Assembly (NCBI RefSeq): GCF_001905725.1
Contig: NZ_LIWB01000001.1
Span: 124,001 to 188,000 of the forward strand
DNA: 64,000 nucleotides
Source of the DNA: Streptomyces sp. CB02400
Lineage (GTDB): Bacteria > Actinomycetota > Actinomycetes > Streptomycetales > Streptomycetaceae
Direction of reading: 5' to 3'
Below the pieces are notes generated by a model that searched no databases, was not told the origin of the DNA, and worked only from the letters and a program-made list of their open reading frames with translations. Both the position numbers and the translations under genes were made by a program. This document shows positions 18,714 to 27,374 of this stretch, one piece after another; position 1 is the stretch's first letter; each line of letters opens with the position of its first letter.

Positions 18714-18745
18714 GCGGAACTCATGCGCAAGTATGAGGTCGAGCC

Positions 18746-19717
18746 GTGGAGGCCCGTCGGCAGTCCCGTCCCGGGACCGATGCGGCCGACGAGACGCTCG
18801 ACGAGACTCACCCTGTGATCGACGTCCAGAAGTTGACCAAGCGGTACGGGCGGAACACGGTCGTGGACGGCCTCACCTTCACGGTGCGGTCAGGGGCGGT
18901 CACCGGGTTCCTGGGCCCCAACGGAGCCGGCAAGTCCACGACGATGCGCATGATGCTCGGCCTCACCCGCCCGGACGCCGGATCCACCCGCATCGACGGC
19001 CGCGCCTATCACGAACTGAGGCACCCGGCCCGGCATGTCGGTGCCCTGCTGGAGACAGCCGCACCCCACCGCGGCCTGACCGCCGCCGACCACCTGCTGT
19101 GGCTCGCGAGGAGCAACCGGATCGCCCGGCGACGAGTCGGAGAGGTCCTCGCGACGGTCGGTCTGACGGAGGCGGCCCGGCGGCGGATCGGGACCTTCTC
19201 CCTCGGCATGGGCCGGCGGCTCGGCCTGGCCGCGGCCCTGCTCGGGGACCCGCCCGTCCTCGTGCTCGACGAGCCGGTCAACGGCCTGGACACCGAAGGC
19301 GTCAAGTGGCTGCGCGAACTGCTGCGCGCGATGGCCGCCGAAGGCCGGACCGTCCTCGTCTCCAGCCACCTGATGGCCGAGATGTCCCTGGTCGCGGACG
19401 ACCTGATCATCATCAGCCGCGGGCAACTCCTGGCCGGGACCAGCATGTCGGACTTCATCCGGCGCCACGGACGGACGTACGTGCGCGTGCGGACGGCCGA
19501 ACCCCTGCGGCTCCACGGTGAACTGGAGAAGAAGGGAGCCTCGCTGAGGCTCGTACCGGACGGCGGCCTGGAAATCGACGGCCTGTCGGCGGCCGAGATC
19601 AGCCGGCTGGCCGCGGCGGTCGGCGTCCCGCTCGAAGAACTGAGCACGCACACGGGATCCCTCGAGGACACGTTCCTCGAGCTCGTCGGCAAGGGAGGAA
19701 GCGACACCCATGTCTGA
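18746..19717 (+). CDS. ABC transporter ATP-binding protein (323 aa)
   Basis: Typical ABC2-type exporter ATPase: Walker A GPNGAGKST, signature FSLGMGRRLGLAAAL (a degenerate LSGGQ-like form), Walker B VLVLDEPVNGLD, H-loop SSHLM. GTG 18746 has GAGG upstream with 8-base spacing. A second GTG at 18815 begins just before the conserved IDVQKLTKRYG and is the alternative start. It overlaps the permease gene by 8 bases, so the two work as one complex. Confidence 0.9.
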   Translation: MEARRQSRPGTDAADETLDETHPVIDVQKLTKRYGRNTVVDGLTFTVRSGAVTGFLGPNGAGKSTTMRMMLGLTRPDAGSTRIDGRAYHELRHPARHVGALLETAAPHRGLTAADHLLWLARSNRIARRRVGEVLATVGLTEAARRRIGTFSLGMGRRLGLAAALLGDPPVLVLDEPVNGLDTEGVKWLRELLRAMAAEGRTVLVSSHLMAEMSLVADDLIIISRGQLLAGTSMSDFIRRHGRTYVRVRTAEPLRLHGELEKKGASLRLVPDGGLEIDGLSAAEISRLAAAVGVPLEELSTHTGSLEDTFLELVGKGGSDTHV

Positions 19718-20462
19718 GACGGCCGCGGCCGTCCGGGCCGAGTTCACCAAGCTGCTGGGCATCCGGGGCACGCTCGTCGCCCTGCTGCTGTTCGCACCCT
19801 TCAGTCTCCTGATCGCAGCCCTGGGCGGGTGGTCCGCGAAGGGCGCCATCGAATCCGACAGTCCCGGGCTCCGCTCCGACTTCACCCCTCAGCAGGCGGG
19901 CCTGGACGGCGTCCTCTACGGTCAGCTCGCCCTGATCGTGTTCGGAGTGCTCATCGTCTCCAGCGAGTACACGTCGGGGATGATGCGGGTCTCCCTGCTC
20001 GCCGTGCCCCGGCGCGGCCGGCTCTACGCGGCGAAGACGGCCGTCACCGCCGCCGCCACCGCGGCCCTCGCGATCCCCGTCACGGTCGTCGGCTACCTGG
20101 TCACCCAGCTCGCCCTCGGGCCCCACGGCGCCTCGATCGGCGCGAGCGGTGTCCCTCGCGCCCTGGCCGGCGCGGTGCTCTACCTGACGCTGATGAGCCT
20201 GTTCGCGGCGGGCCTCGCCGCGACGGCCCGCAGCGCCGTCGTTCCCTTGGCCGTTCTGCTCCCCATGGTGCTCGCCGGCTCCCAGATCCTGTCCGTCGTC
20301 GGAGCGACGAAGGAGGTGGTGCGGTACTTCCCCGACCGGGCCGGCATGCGGATGCTCACCGTCGGCGCGGACGACGCGTACACCGGGTTCGCGGTCCTGC
20401 TCGCGTGGACCGTCGCGGCGCTGGCCCTCGGCTCCTACCGGCATCACCGGTGGGACGCGTGA
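19710..20462 (+). CDS. ABC-2 type permease (250 aa)
   Basis: About six hydrophobic segments, including LLLFAPFSLLIAALGG, LALIVFGVLIVSSEY and a final VLLAWTVAALALGSY. The YTSGMMRVSLLAVPRRGRLYAAK block between the second and third segments is characteristic of antibiotic-resistance/immunity-type ABC-2 permeases. A GGAGGAAG Shine-Dalgarno lies inside the ATPase gene. It forms an exporter with the preceding ATPase. Confidence 0.85.
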   Translation: MSETAAAVRAEFTKLLGIRGTLVALLLFAPFSLLIAALGGWSAKGAIESDSPGLRSDFTPQQAGLDGVLYGQLALIVFGVLIVSSEYTSGMMRVSLLAVPRRGRLYAAKTAVTAAATAALAIPVTVVGYLVTQLALGPHGASIGASGVPRALAGAVLYLTLMSLFAAGLAATARSAVVPLAVLLPMVLAGSQILSVVGATKEVVRYFPDRAGMRMLTVGADDAYTGFAVLLAWTVAALALGSYRHHRWDA

Positions 20463-20693
20463 CGGGACGTGGCCGAGGCATGCGCCCCGTGCGTCCGGGA
20501 CGTGCCGGCCCGCGGGTTCCCGGACAGGTCACGGGCCGAACAGGCCGGCCCGGACCGCAGGACCGACGGGGAGGAGCCATGTCCGCGCTCCACGAGCCCT
20601 CCCTACAGCCCCCGAAGCGCGGGAGCCGGGAGCGGCGGGACTGCTAAAGTCGCGCATTCCGACGGCCCATGACCAGCGTGTGAGGAATACGGA

Positions 20694-21368
20694 ATGGCTG
20701 AGGCGGTCCGGGTACTGATCGCGGACGACCAGGCACTGTTGCGCGGTAGTTTCCGTGTCCTCGTCGATTCGACACCGGGAATGGAGGCGGTCGGTGAGGC
20801 GGGCGACGGCGTCCAGGCGGTGCGACTCGCCCGTGAACTCAAGCCGGACGTCGTCCTGATGGATCTGCGCATGCCCGTCGAGGACGGCATCACCGCCACG
20901 CGGGAGATCTGCTCCGACGACACCATGGCCGGCGTGCGGGTCCTGGCCCTCACGATGTTCGACATGGACGAGTACGTCTACCCGGCCCTCCAGGCGGGCG
21001 CGAGCGGATTCATGCTGAAGGACGCCTCGCCGGCCGACCTGGTCGCCGGCATTCGCGTCATCGCCACCGGTGAGGGTGTGCTGGCGCCCACGGTCACCCG
21101 CCGCCTCATCGCGAACTTCTCCCGCCACGACCGAACGGCCCGCCCCGCCCCGCGGCTCGTCGGGCTCACCAAGCGGGAGCATGAAGTGCTCGTGCTGATC
21201 GCGAACGGCCTGTCGAACGCCGAGATCTCCGGGCGACTGGTGATCAGCCTGCCCACCGTGAAGACCCATGTGAGCAGCCTCCTCGCCAAGCTGAACGCCC
21301 GCGACCGCGCCCAACTGGTCATCATCGCCTACGAGAGCGGACTCGCCGAGCGGGGGATGCCGGCCTGA
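20694..21368 (+). CDS. NarL/LuxR-family response regulator (224 aa)
   Basis: The receiver domain (1-125) has acidic pocket D11/D12, phospho-acceptor D57 in VVLMDLRMP and the conserved Lys in FMLKDASP. The LuxR-type HTH (about 155-215) contains LTKREHEVLVLIANGLSNAEI and VKTHVSSLLAKL. GAGGAA sits ahead of the ATG. It lies 231 bases after the permease in the same direction and is the likely partner of the kinase at 17580. Confidence 0.9.
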   Translation: MAEAVRVLIADDQALLRGSFRVLVDSTPGMEAVGEAGDGVQAVRLARELKPDVVLMDLRMPVEDGITATREICSDDTMAGVRVLALTMFDMDEYVYPALQAGASGFMLKDASPADLVAGIRVIATGEGVLAPTVTRRLIANFSRHDRTARPAPRLVGLTKREHEVLVLIANGLSNAEISGRLVISLPTVKTHVSSLLAKLNARDRAQLVIIAYESGLAERGMPA

Positions 21369-21494
21369 CGGGCTTTCGGCGGAAGCGCTCCGGCCGGCCG
21401 CCGCACCCCGCACCCGGCCGACGCACCCCGCACCCGCCGGACGCGCACCACTGACCGTCCGGTGGCATCGCCGGACATCTCGCCGAACAACTGA

Positions 21495-21522
21495 TCGACG
21501 TGTTGGCGGATCCGGCTATGAT
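21495..21522 (+). promoter_or_regulatory. Vegetative-type promoter for the tRNA-like RNA and downstream operon
   Basis: TATGAT (21517-21522) is one base from the ideal -10. TCGACG (21495-21500) matches four of six bases of TTGACA with a 16-base spacer. The predicted start of transcription falls at about 21529-21530, exactly the first base of the tRNA-like acceptor stem. Confidence 0.65.
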
Positions 21523-21529
21523 CTTCCAC

Positions 21530-21607
21530 GGCAAGGCCGTAGCGCAGAGGTCGTCGCGCCCTAGCATCAAGCTGGAGGACGTCGGTTCGAATCCGACCGG
21601 CCTTGCC
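21530..21607 (+). ncRNA. tRNA-like RNA with 10-bp acceptor stem and abnormal anticodon arm
   Basis: The segment folds as a cloverleaf. A 10-bp acceptor pairs GGCAAGGCCG (21530-21539) with CGGCCTTGCC (21598-21607). T and A follow at the U8/A9 positions. The D arm has GCGC paired with GCGC and an AGAGGTCGTC loop containing A14 and GG equivalents. The T arm is canonical, GTCGG-TTCGAAT-CCGAC. The variable segment is AGGAC. The anticodon arm pairs CTAGC with GCTGG (one G-U) and leaves only a 5-base loop ATCAA, or a 7-base CATCAAG loop if the top pair opens. CCA is not encoded. Acceptor plus T stem is 15 bp against 12 in normal tRNAs, so decoding is doubtful. Confidence 0.6.
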
Positions 21608-21658
21608 GCCCTTGTCGTGGAGGAACGTCGATTGGCGTCGGTCCGTCCTGGGCGGGCG

Positions 21659-21676
21659 GAGGGCGGTGCCGCCCTC
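21659..21676 (+). other. Hairpin between tRNA-like RNA and LRR gene
   Basis: GAGGGCGG and CCGCCCTC form an 8-bp stem with a very short loop, about 40 bases before the LRR start. No T run follows. It could separate the RNA from the operon or act as an attenuator. Confidence 0.4.
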
Positions 21677-21714
21677 GGCGAGCCGGGCACCGGCGATGGA
21701 CCGGTGGAGTGGTG

Positions 21715-22851
21715 ATGACGCAGCCGACACCCGTGCGCTGCCCGGCGATCGAGCACCCGGACATCCCGATCAGTGACCCTGTCGGCCTGGACCCGCTGCT
21801 GGCCCGGCTGGGGTCGGACCGGGCGGTGGAGAGCGACGAGACGTTCCCGCTCGGCACCGTGCGCGCGGACGGCCGCGTCGACCTGTGCAAGCAGGGCCTC
21901 GGAGCGGCCGGCGCCGCCCGGCTGATGCCCGTCGCCGCCGCATCGCCGCACGCCCGGCACGTCCTGCTCGGCACCAACGCCATCGGCGACGAAGGGGCGT
22001 CGACGGTCGCCCGCGCGCTCGCCGACGGCCACGGCCTGCACACGCTCTACCTCGGCTGCAACCGCATCGGCCCGGAAGGCGCCACCGCGCTCGCCGACGC
22101 GCTCTCTACGGACGACACCGTTCGCGCCCTGTGGCTCAAGCGCAACCCGGTGGGCGACGACGGTGCCGTGGCGCTCGCCGCGACGCTCCGCCGCAACACC
22201 GCGCTGCGCACCCTCGACCTGGTCAACACCGGTGTCACCACCGAGGGCCTGCGCGCCCTGCTCGACGCCCTCACCGGCCGCCCGCGCCCGGTGGAACGCC
22301 TCTTCCTCGGCGGGAACGGCCTGACCGCCGACGCCGCCGGCCTGCTGGCGGCGCTGATCCGGGAGGCGGGCGTGCGCGAGCTGTACCTGCCCGCCAACCA
22401 CCTCGGCGACGAAGGCGCCGCCGTCCTCGCGGCAGCCGCCGCCGACGCCGGACGGCCGGTACGCCTCGGCCTGGGCGGCAACGGCATCGGCCCCGCCGGC
22501 GCCCGCGCCCTCGCCGCCGCCCTGGGCGCCATCGAGACGCTCGACCTGGGACGGCCGATGTCCGAGCGGAGCCTCGGCGCCCCCGCCAACGCCACCGGTG
22601 ACGAAGGCGCCCGCGCCCTGGCCGCCGCCCTCGCGGGCAGCCCGCTGCGCAGGCTGGAGCTGTGCCACACCGGGCTCACCGGGCGCGGCGCGAAGTCCCT
22701 GCTGGCGGCCGTGCCGGACGACTCACCGCTGGAGTACGTCGGTCTGGGACCGGGACTGCCCCGGAAGGTGAAGCGCTCCTTCACCCAGCGCCTGCGGCCC
22801 ATGGCCGGGGCCCACCCCGACCTGCGCGCGATAGGAAGTGTCTACCGGTGA
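21715..22851 (+). CDS. Leucine-rich-repeat (RNI-like) protein (378 aa)
   Basis: After about 75 N-terminal residues the protein consists of around nine RNI-type LRRs of 26-30 residues, each with an LxLxxNxIGDEGAxxLAxAL pattern (for example LYLGCNRIGPEGATALADAL and LWLKRNPVGDDGAVALAATL). Such horseshoe folds bind proteins. No signal or membrane segment is seen. ATG 21715 has GGAG 5 bases upstream; two GTG codons just before it are less likely starts. The stop overlaps the next gene's start (GTGA). It is the first protein of the MoxR-VWA operon. Confidence 0.85.
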   Translation: MTQPTPVRCPAIEHPDIPISDPVGLDPLLARLGSDRAVESDETFPLGTVRADGRVDLCKQGLGAAGAARLMPVAAASPHARHVLLGTNAIGDEGASTVARALADGHGLHTLYLGCNRIGPEGATALADALSTDDTVRALWLKRNPVGDDGAVALAATLRRNTALRTLDLVNTGVTTEGLRALLDALTGRPRPVERLFLGGNGLTADAAGLLAALIREAGVRELYLPANHLGDEGAAVLAAAAADAGRPVRLGLGGNGIGPAGARALAAALGAIETLDLGRPMSERSLGAPANATGDEGARALAAALAGSPLRRLELCHTGLTGRGAKSLLAAVPDDSPLEYVGLGPGLPRKVKRSFTQRLRPMAGAHPDLRAIGSVYR

Positions 22852-24704
22852 GCCGCCGCCCCGAACTCCCCTGCTTCCCACCGGAGGAGGCGGCGAGCTG
22901 GCGACGCGTCCGCCGCTACGCCGTGCCCCGGAGGATGATCGAGCGCGCCACCGAACGCCGTACCGCCGGTGACTGGCGGGGCGCGTGCGCGGCGGCCGGC
23001 GTGGATGTCGACATCGACCTGCCGGAGGTCGCCGAGCACTGCGGCGACGACGTCGCCGCGGCGCTGGAGGACGACCTGCGCCACCTGGTCCCGGACCTGG
23101 TGCGCTGGCACCTGCCCCGGGTGCTGGGCGGCTGGACCACCCTCGACACCGACCGGACCGTGGTCCTCGCCCGCTACCGGCCGGTGCGGGCGGGCGAGGG
23201 CCCCCGCTCCACGCCGTACCTGCACCTCGTCACACCCGCGATGCTGGAGGGCCCGCAGCGGATCACCCTGCGGTTCCGGACGATCACGGACGAGAAGACC
23301 GCCGGCGTCTTCGGACGCCCGACCGAGGACTGGCGGTACGTCCGGCACCTGTGGGACGCGCGCCGCACCGCCGAACTGCGCGAGCGGGGCGGCGGCGGTA
23401 CCGAGCGGCCCCCCTTCCTCCACGCCGACGGCCGACCGCGCCGTACGGACGAACTGCCCGCGGCCGACCCCGGCCCCGCCGACGCGGCGGCCCGGGCCGA
23501 GTGGGTCACCCTGCTGCACCAGAAGGGCGAGATCGAGGCGGCCTTCGCCGCCGTCGGGGCCGAGCTCGACCTGACACCCCCGACCGGCCCCGGCTGGTAC
23601 CGGGCCGATCCGGCGGTGCTCCTCGGCAGGATCGCGTTCGACCACACCCGCCTGGAGCGGGAGGTCCGCCGGCTGACGGACGAGGGCGTCGGGGACCGCT
23701 TCCTCGTCGCCGGCGACTGGCGCACCTGCGTCCTGCTGGAGCCGACGGCCACCGGCGGTCGCACCGCTCTCCGGGTGAGGGCCGTCGGCCGCGAGGAGGC
23801 CAAGGGCGTGCCCTTCCTGGCCGAAGCACTCTGGCGCAGGCTCCCCGACCTCGACCTGCTGCGCGTCGGCGGAGTGGAGCCGGAACACCTGCATCCACTG
23901 GTCCGCGAGGCGCTGTTCCCCGGCCTCCGGGTCGCCGACGGGACCGGCGGCCCGCCGGGCCCCACCGATCCCGCCCCCGTCCGGGTGCGATGCCGAGGCG
24001 AATGGCACGAGGTGGGCTTCCGCCCGGGCGGTCTGCTCCGCATGCCGCACAGCGACGAGGAGCAGCGGCGCGAGCGGGCCCTGCGCGCGTTCGGCGGCGC
24101 CGTCGCCGGATGCTTCGCCGTCGAGCAGACCTGGGCGTCCGGCAGCGGCCGGCTGCCGAAGGCACTGCGCGCCCAGCGGCAGGACCTTTTCCTGCGCGCC
24201 CAGCACGGTGACACCCACGGCGTGCTCCACCTCCTGGACGCCGGTGTGGATCCCCGGGTCCGCGACGCCTCCGGACGCTCGCTGCTCCACGTACTGCATC
24301 TCCTCGACCACGAACCGCTCCTGCCCCGGTTGCTCGCGGCGGGGCTCGACCTGGAGGCCCGGGACCAGCGGGACCGTACTCCGCTGTTCGTGGCGGTCAA
24401 CGACGGCGGTTCCAGGGCTCTGGTGGAGGCACTCCTCGCCGCCGGCGCCCGGATCGACGTGGAAGACCAGATGGAGCTGTCGCTGGCCCAGGTCATCCGC
24501 CGCTACAAGCGTTCCGACCTGGCCTTCCTCCGGAAGCGCGTCCGGGAGGAGCACCCGGGCCTCGGGGCCGACTGGTGGGACGAGTACATGGACCGCGACG
24601 AAGAGGAGGAAGCGGACGACCACGAGCCTGTCGAGCCCGAGCCCGATGAGCCCGAGCCCGACGAGCCCGGACTCGACGAGTACAGCAAGGAACCGCCGTT
24701 TTGA
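22848..24704 (+). CDS. Large protein with C-terminal ankyrin repeats and acidic tail (618 aa)
   Basis: GTG 22848 overlaps the LRR stop. Residues 1-440 resemble no family I know; they are rich in Arg/Trp/Asp and lack membrane segments. About 445-550 forms three to four ankyrin repeats (AQHGDTHGVLHLLDAGVDPRVRDASGRSLLHVL, DRTPLFVAVNDGGSRALVEALLAAGA). The end is strongly acidic with repeated EPDEP. It is coupled to the MoxR ATPase through a TTGA overlap. Possible role: substrate or partner recognition for the AAA+/VWA pair. Confidence 0.8.
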   Translation: MSRRPELPCFPPEEAASWRRVRRYAVPRRMIERATERRTAGDWRGACAAAGVDVDIDLPEVAEHCGDDVAAALEDDLRHLVPDLVRWHLPRVLGGWTTLDTDRTVVLARYRPVRAGEGPRSTPYLHLVTPAMLEGPQRITLRFRTITDEKTAGVFGRPTEDWRYVRHLWDARRTAELRERGGGGTERPPFLHADGRPRRTDELPAADPGPADAAARAEWVTLLHQKGEIEAAFAAVGAELDLTPPTGPGWYRADPAVLLGRIAFDHTRLEREVRRLTDEGVGDRFLVAGDWRTCVLLEPTATGGRTALRVRAVGREEAKGVPFLAEALWRRLPDLDLLRVGGVEPEHLHPLVREALFPGLRVADGTGGPPGPTDPAPVRVRCRGEWHEVGFRPGGLLRMPHSDEEQRRERALRAFGGAVAGCFAVEQTWASGSGRLPKALRAQRQDLFLRAQHGDTHGVLHLLDAGVDPRVRDASGRSLLHVLHLLDHEPLLPRLLAAGLDLEARDQRDRTPLFVAVNDGGSRALVEALLAAGARIDVEDQMELSLAQVIRRYKRSDLAFLRKRVREEHPGLGADWWDEYMDRDEEEEADDHEPVEPEPDEPEPDEPGLDEYSKEPPF

Positions 24705-25906
24705 GCACCGACCCCGCCTCCCGCACCGGACCGGCCCCGCTGGCCGCCGCCGACGACCTCGTCGGCAGACTGCGCACGCACCGCACCGAACCCGCCGCCA
24801 ACCCCCAACTGGAGGCGCTGGCCCTGGCGGTGACGGCCAACCAGCCCGTCCTCCTGTGGGGCGAACCCGGCATCGGCAAGTCGGCCGGCCTGGAGCAGCT
24901 CGCCGCCGGACTCGGCCTCCCGCTGGAGACGGTCATCGCCAGCGTGCACGAGCCGTCGGACTTCGCGGGACTGCCGATCGTCGGGGACGACCCGGCCGTG
25001 ACCGGTGTGCCGATGGCCCCGCCCGACTGGGCGGTCCGGCTCACCCGCGCCGGACAGGGCCTGCTCTTCTTCGACGAACTGTCCTCCGCGCCCCCGGCCG
25101 TGCAGGCGGCGCTGCTGCGGGTCGTCCTCGAACGCCGGGTCGGCAGCCTCGTCCTGCCCGACGCGGTACGCATCGTCGCCGCCGCAAACCCGCCGTCCAG
25201 TGCCGCCGACGGCTGGCACCTCAGCCCGCCGCTCGCCAACCGCTTCGTCCACCTCGACTGGACCCACGACCCGGCCACGGTCGCGCGCGGCATGGCCGGC
25301 ACCTGGCCGGAGGTGGCCGTTCCCGCGGTCGATCCGGCCAAGGCGCCCGGTGCCGTCGCGCGGGCCCGCGGCGCCGTCTCCGGTTTCCTCACAGCCCGCC
25401 CGGGCCTGGTCCACCACATCCCCGCCGACGCCGAGAGCCGGGGCCGGTCGTGGCCGTCCCCGCGCACCTGGGAGATGGCGCTGCGGCTGCTCGCCACGGG
25501 ATACGCGACCGGCGCCGGCCGCGAGGCCACGGCCGCCGCGCTCACCGGCGCCGTCGGGGACGGCGCGGGCATCGAACTGCTGTCGTACCTGGAACACCTC
25601 GACCTGCCCGACCCCGAGCGGGTCCTCGCCGACCCCGACGCGTTCGCCCTGCCCGAGCGCGGCGACCGCCAACTCGCCTTCCTCATCGCGGTCGTCGCCG
25701 CCATCCAGAGCGACCTCACCCGGCCCCGCTGGGAGGCCGGCTGGACGGTCCTGGCCAAGGCCGTGGACGCGGGCGTACCGGACGTGGCCGCCCGTGCCGC
25801 CACCGACCTCGCGTCGATGCGCCATCTGGACTGGCCCGTACCCCCGGGCATCGACGGATTCCTGGACCTGCTGCAGATGTCCGGGGCCCTGCCCGGCAGC
25901 CGCTGA
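24701..25906 (+). CDS. MoxR-type AAA+ ATPase (401 aa)
   Basis: Walker A GEPGIGKS at 54-61, Walker B LLFFDEL at 121-127, sensor 1 AAANPP, and NRFVHLDW in the arginine-finger/sensor-2 side of the module. The SVHEPSDFAGLPIV segment is typical of MoxR ATPases that work with VWA-domain partners. The start is TTG 24701, overlapping the preceding stop as TTGA; a leucine codon start is supported by this coupling and the immediate AAA+ lead-in. The VWA partner begins 11 bases downstream. Confidence 0.88.
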   Translation: MSTDPASRTGPAPLAAADDLVGRLRTHRTEPAANPQLEALALAVTANQPVLLWGEPGIGKSAGLEQLAAGLGLPLETVIASVHEPSDFAGLPIVGDDPAVTGVPMAPPDWAVRLTRAGQGLLFFDELSSAPPAVQAALLRVVLERRVGSLVLPDAVRIVAAANPPSSAADGWHLSPPLANRFVHLDWTHDPATVARGMAGTWPEVAVPAVDPAKAPGAVARARGAVSGFLTARPGLVHHIPADAESRGRSWPSPRTWEMALRLLATGYATGAGREATAAALTGAVGDGAGIELLSYLEHLDLPDPERVLADPDAFALPERGDRQLAFLIAVVAAIQSDLTRPRWEAGWTVLAKAVDAGVPDVAARAATDLASMRHLDWPVPPGIDGFLDLLQMSGALPGSR

Positions 25907-25917
25907 GACCCACGAGC

Positions 25918-27102
25918 ATGACGGACCCCCGCAGCCGCCTGGACACGACCAAACTGCTCGCCGCCCGCTACCGCGCGGCGAGCGACCGCCCCTACCTGGC
26001 GTCGGCCCTGTACGCCCTCACCGTCGTGCCGAGCCCCGACGTGCCGACGATGGGCGTGGACCGCCACTGGCGCTGCTACGTGTCACCCGCCTTCGTCGAC
26101 GCGACCCCCGTGGAGGAACTCGCGGGCGTCTGGATCCACGAGGTGGCGCACCTGCTGCGCGACCACCACGGCCGCGCCGGCCGGCTCCCCGCCGCCGACC
26201 AGCGCGACCGGTACCGCGTCAACGTCGCCCAGGACTGCGAGATCAACGACGACCTCCTCGCCGACGGCCTGCGCCTGCCCGCCGGACGCGTCGAACCCCG
26301 CCTCTTCGGCCTGCCCGACGGGCAGCTGTTCGAGGCGTACCTGCCGCAACTGCCCCCGCACGTACGGGAACACGACTGCGGATCGGGCGCCCACGGCCGC
26401 CCCGCGCCCTGGGAACTCCCCGGATCCGCCGGCCCCGCCGCGCTCGGTGACGTCGAGGCCCAGGCGCTGCGCCGGCTCACCGCCGAGGCCATGCGCACCC
26501 ACCAACGCACTCGCGGCACCCTGCCCGCGGGCTGGCAGCGCTGGGCCGAGGAACTCCTGGAACCCACGGTGGACTGGCGGCAGGCGCTGTCCGGCGCGGT
26601 CCGGGAAGCCGCCGCGTGGGCCGGCGGAGCCGTCGACTACACCTACCGCCGCCCGTCGCGCCGCACCCCGGCGCTGCGCGGCGTCGTCCTCCCCAGCCTG
26701 CGCCGCCCGCTGCCCCGGGTGGCCGTCGTCGTCGACACCTCGGGCTCGATGGGCGACGCGGAACTCGCGGCCGCCCTGGGCGAGGTCACGGGCGTGCTGC
26801 GCGAGGTCGGCGTGCGCGGCAACCGCGTCACCGTCCTCGCCTGCGACGCCGACGTGCACGCCGTCTCCCGGGTGACGTCCACCGAGCAGATCACCCTCGG
26901 CGGCGGGGGCGGCACGGACATGCGCGTCGGCATCGAAGCGGCCCTCGCGGCCCGCGACCGCCCGACCATCGTCATCGTCCTCACCGACGGCTTCACACCG
27001 TGGCCCGCCGAAACCCCGTCCTGCCGCATCGTCGCGGCCCTGATCGGCTCCGAGGCACCGCAGCCCCCTGGCTGGGTGGAGACGGTACGGGTCCCTCTCT
27101 GA
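25918..27102 (+). CDS. Putative metallopeptidase with C-terminal VWA-like domain (COG3864/DUF2201 type, 394 aa)
   Basis: The N-terminal region contains the zincin motif HEVAH at 74-78 followed by DHHGR and a NVAQDCEINDDL block, as in VWA-associated metallopeptidase-like domains. A helical linker leads to a VWA-like fold with MIDAS-like DTSGS at 273-277 and a GGGGTDMR block near 335, where the second metal-contacting Thr is expected. It follows the MoxR ATPase closely. MoxR-VWA pairs are known to remodel or activate target proteins; here a peptidase is built into the VWA partner. Confidence 0.85.
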   Translation: MTDPRSRLDTTKLLAARYRAASDRPYLASALYALTVVPSPDVPTMGVDRHWRCYVSPAFVDATPVEELAGVWIHEVAHLLRDHHGRAGRLPAADQRDRYRVNVAQDCEINDDLLADGLRLPAGRVEPRLFGLPDGQLFEAYLPQLPPHVREHDCGSGAHGRPAPWELPGSAGPAALGDVEAQALRRLTAEAMRTHQRTRGTLPAGWQRWAEELLEPTVDWRQALSGAVREAAAWAGGAVDYTYRRPSRRTPALRGVVLPSLRRPLPRVAVVVDTSGSMGDAELAAALGEVTGVLREVGVRGNRVTVLACDADVHAVSRVTSTEQITLGGGGGTDMRVGIEAALAARDRPTIVIVLTDGFTPWPAETPSCRIVAALIGSEAPQPPGWVETVRVPL

Positions 27103-27374
27103 GAGCCCGGTCAGTCGCCGGGTCTGACGGCCGGTGACGCCGAACTGCGGACGCAGCTCGGTCGCTGGGGAGGAGGTTGATGAAGTTCGGGCGTGGTGGG
27201 ACGGCCCCGGGAGGCAGCTTGAGACGGGCCGTCTTTTGGGTGAGGGCTCGTCGTCGGCTTGATTCCTCTCCGTGAGGGTGCTCGGGCGATGGACAGACCT
27301 GCTTGCCCGGGCACCCTGCTCAGAGCCTCGTGGGTGAGGCAACCGCTGACGGACAGGGGGTGTTCACGATGTGA
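27103..27374. other. Non-coding or decayed stretch
   Basis: No frame here shows a recognisable domain. A short imperfect inverted repeat follows the VWA stop (GGTCAGTCGCC...GGTCTGACGGCC) and could be a weak terminator. Composition is slightly less GC-biased than the flanking operon, consistent with decay. Confidence 0.4.

Noticed and set aside
21530..21607. Reading the tRNA-like RNA as an ordinary selenocysteine tRNA because of UCA
   Set aside because: It lacks the long variable arm and 8/5 stem layout of bacterial tRNA-Sec, and the UCA requires opening a pair with A at position 33.
21530..21607. Reading it as tRNA-Leu (CAA) by strict position counting
   Set aside because: That register puts U at position 33 but destroys three of five anticodon-stem pairs and no long variable arm is present.
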